Assembly: GCF_011758805.1 (NCBI RefSeq)
Contig: NZ_JAANOW010000001.1
Coordinates: forward strand, 744,001 to 808,000
Reading direction: 5' to 3'
Source of the DNA: Mycolicibacterium fluoranthenivorans
Lineage (GTDB): Bacteria; Actinomycetota; Actinomycetes; Mycobacteriales; Mycobacteriaceae
Length of the DNA stretch: 64,000 nt
A program made the position numbers and the translations under genes. Below are positions 63,000 to 64,000 of the stretch, in pieces. The notes beneath the pieces are model-generated. The model was not told the DNA's origin. It saw only the letters and a program-made list of their open reading frames with translations, and searched no databases. Within the stretch, counting starts at the first letter, position 1, and the number at the start of each line of letters is the position of its first letter.

Positions 63000-64000
63000 T
63001 TGGCGATGGTATCGGCCTGTTCGCTGCGGGCACCCGGGGTGGTGAAGTAGTGATCGGTGTCGATCGAGCACAGTGTCTTGTCCGTCGAGGCCAGTGCGGC
63101 ATGAATGCGCTGGGCGTCGGACGGGAACACGCCGGTGTCCTGTTCGGCGTTGATGACCAGGGCCGGGCAGTCGATCAGCGCCAGGTGCGGTTCGGCGCGG
63201 GTCTGCGCGTGCCGCAGGCTCCACATACCGAGCCAGTTGCGCAGCGTGCACGCCGCGGCGATCCCGCGTGCGGATCGGTTGGCGTGCACCGGGGTTCCTG
63301 CGTAGCACAGATTGGCCTGGCGCTTGGTCGGCTCCAGTGTCGGGTCGACCATCCTGGGATCGGCCCAGGTGCGCATCACCGTGAACGGGCGGTCGGAATG
63401 TCCGGCCGCCCGGATACGTTCGAGTTCGGCTTCGGCCCAGTCGGTGATGGCCTCGTTGCGGGCGGTCTGCGCCGCACGGTATCGCGCGACGAACTCCTCG
63501 GAATAAGGCGGACCGTTCCTCGCCTCGAACACGTCGAGCGCGGGATCGGTGGCCACCGGGTCGTTCTCGTCGACCACCGCGGCATCCATCCACGCGGTCA
63601 GCACGTCCGGGCGCCCGGGATGTGCGGCGCTGGCGACGTAGCCGTCGGCGGGGGGCAGGTCGGCCAGGCCCGCGGCGGGGCGCATCCCGTCGAGTGCCGG
63701 CCGGACATGGTGGTGCAGCGCTTGTGCCTGATAGGCCGACATCAGTGATCCGCCACCGGAATTGCCCAGCAGGATCACCGTTTCGATACCTTGCACCTCG
63801 CGCAGCCAGCGCACGCCGACTCCGATGTCGACCAGGGCGTGGTCGAGCAGGAAGCTGCTCTCGAAACCCCGGAACCGGGTGTTCCAGCCCAGGAAGCCGA
63901 TACCCCGGGTGGCCATGTAGTCGGCCAGATAGTGCTCGGAGAAGTCGATCTGATAGTGCGTGGCGATCATCGCGATCTTGGGTTTGCGCCCGATGCCGCG
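62975..64000 (-). CDS. Alpha/beta hydrolase, 5' end beyond the window
   Basis: At least 342 residues, open at the right edge. The nucleophile elbow is LLGNSGGGSL, and the C-terminal CPALVINAEQDTGVF and DTDHYFTTPG give the catalytic Asp and His region. The N-terminal frame continues upstream (RGIGRKPKIA...), so the start is outside. It is probably co-transcribed with the hydroxyacid dehydrogenase (25-base overlap). Confidence 0.8.
   Translation of the reverse strand, partial: RGIGRKPKIAMIATHYQIDFSEHYLADYMATRGIGFLGWNTRFRGFESSFLLDHALVDIGVGVRWLREVQGIETVILLGNSGGGSLMSAYQAQALHHHVRPALDGMRPAAGLADLPPADGYVASAAHPGRPDVLTAWMDAAVVDENDPVATDPALDVFEARNGPPYSEEFVARYRAAQTARNEAITDWAEAELERIRAAGHSDRPFTVMRTWADPRMVDPTLEPTKRQANLCYAGTPVHANRSARGIAAACTLRNWLGMWSLRHAQTRAEPHLALIDCPALVINAEQDTGVFPSDAQRIHAALASTDKTLCSIDTDHYFTTPGARSEQADTIAKWIAKRWK

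Overview
The window is high-GC DNA from an actinobacterium, almost certainly a fast-growing Mycobacterium (Mycolicibacterium type). The evidence is an MmpS/MmpL transporter operon, a DevR/DevS (DosR/DosS-like) hypoxia system beside an Acg-type flavoprotein, a LysG regulator, several F420/flavin enzymes of mycobacterial families, many TetR regulators, and a polD-fadD2 ... fadE6 block laid out as in M. tuberculosis Rv0269c-Rv0271c. All names come from reading the translations by eye; no database search was run. I saw no tRNA, rRNA, CRISPR array, transposase or prophage gene.

Layout. 1-5.6 kb is a stress and housekeeping block: a STAS anti-sigma antagonist, glycogen debranching enzyme GlgX, a CsbD-like protein, a zinc-ribbon metallopeptidase, a tautomerase and an SDR. 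glgX, the CsbD gene and a small Rho-N-domain gene at 15.4 kb each carry a SigF-like promoter (GTTT-N16/17-GGGNAN). 5.8-10.1 kb holds an arylsulfatase, an FDOR-B flavoprotein, a 2-hydroxyacid dehydrogenase and a nitroreductase. 10.2-15.2 kb is a TetR gene divergent from an mmpS-mmpL-thioesterase operon with a good operator palindrome and a 17-codon upstream ORF. 15.4-28.1 kb contains several regulator/enzyme pairs: DapB-like/TetR, a membrane protein with a metal-dependent hydrolase next to TetR, LacI/sugar-isomerase-like with twin operators, LuxR/TVP38, a coupled alcohol dehydrogenase and flavin monooxygenase, and a methyltransferase. There is also a deletion-damaged NmrA-type gene.

28.2-37.9 kb looks like a catabolic island. 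A Rieske oxygenase and a PucR/CdaR-type regulator lie next to a tightly coupled six-gene operon: aldehyde dehydrogenase, MFS transporter, FAD monooxygenase, cupin, ACMSD-like amidohydrolase and Old Yellow Enzyme. It ends at a strong bidirectional hairpin. The substrate is not known; an aromatic or N-heteroaromatic compound is my inference.

37.9-45.1 kb has two F420/flavin split-barrel proteins, a tandem TenA pair (one with and one without the active-site Cys), TetR-thioesterase, a secreted alpha/beta hydrolase, LysG and a TetR gene with repeated operators. 45.1-49.1 kb is the redox/hypoxia module, acg-devR-devS on one strand with three 31-bp repeats between acg and devR, and divergent DosR-like boxes towards a flavin-binding protein. 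49.1-53.3 kb has TetR, a KshA-like Rieske oxygenase, a second DapB-like protein, a small secreted protein and a thioesterase. A second STAS gene (53.5 kb) is followed by an apparent 20-residue peptide gene and an intrinsic terminator. From 54.1 kb come polD, fadD2, ctaD with a perfect DosR-box core upstream, an SDR, fadE6, a D-2-hydroxyacid dehydrogenase and, cut by the right edge, an alpha/beta hydrolase.
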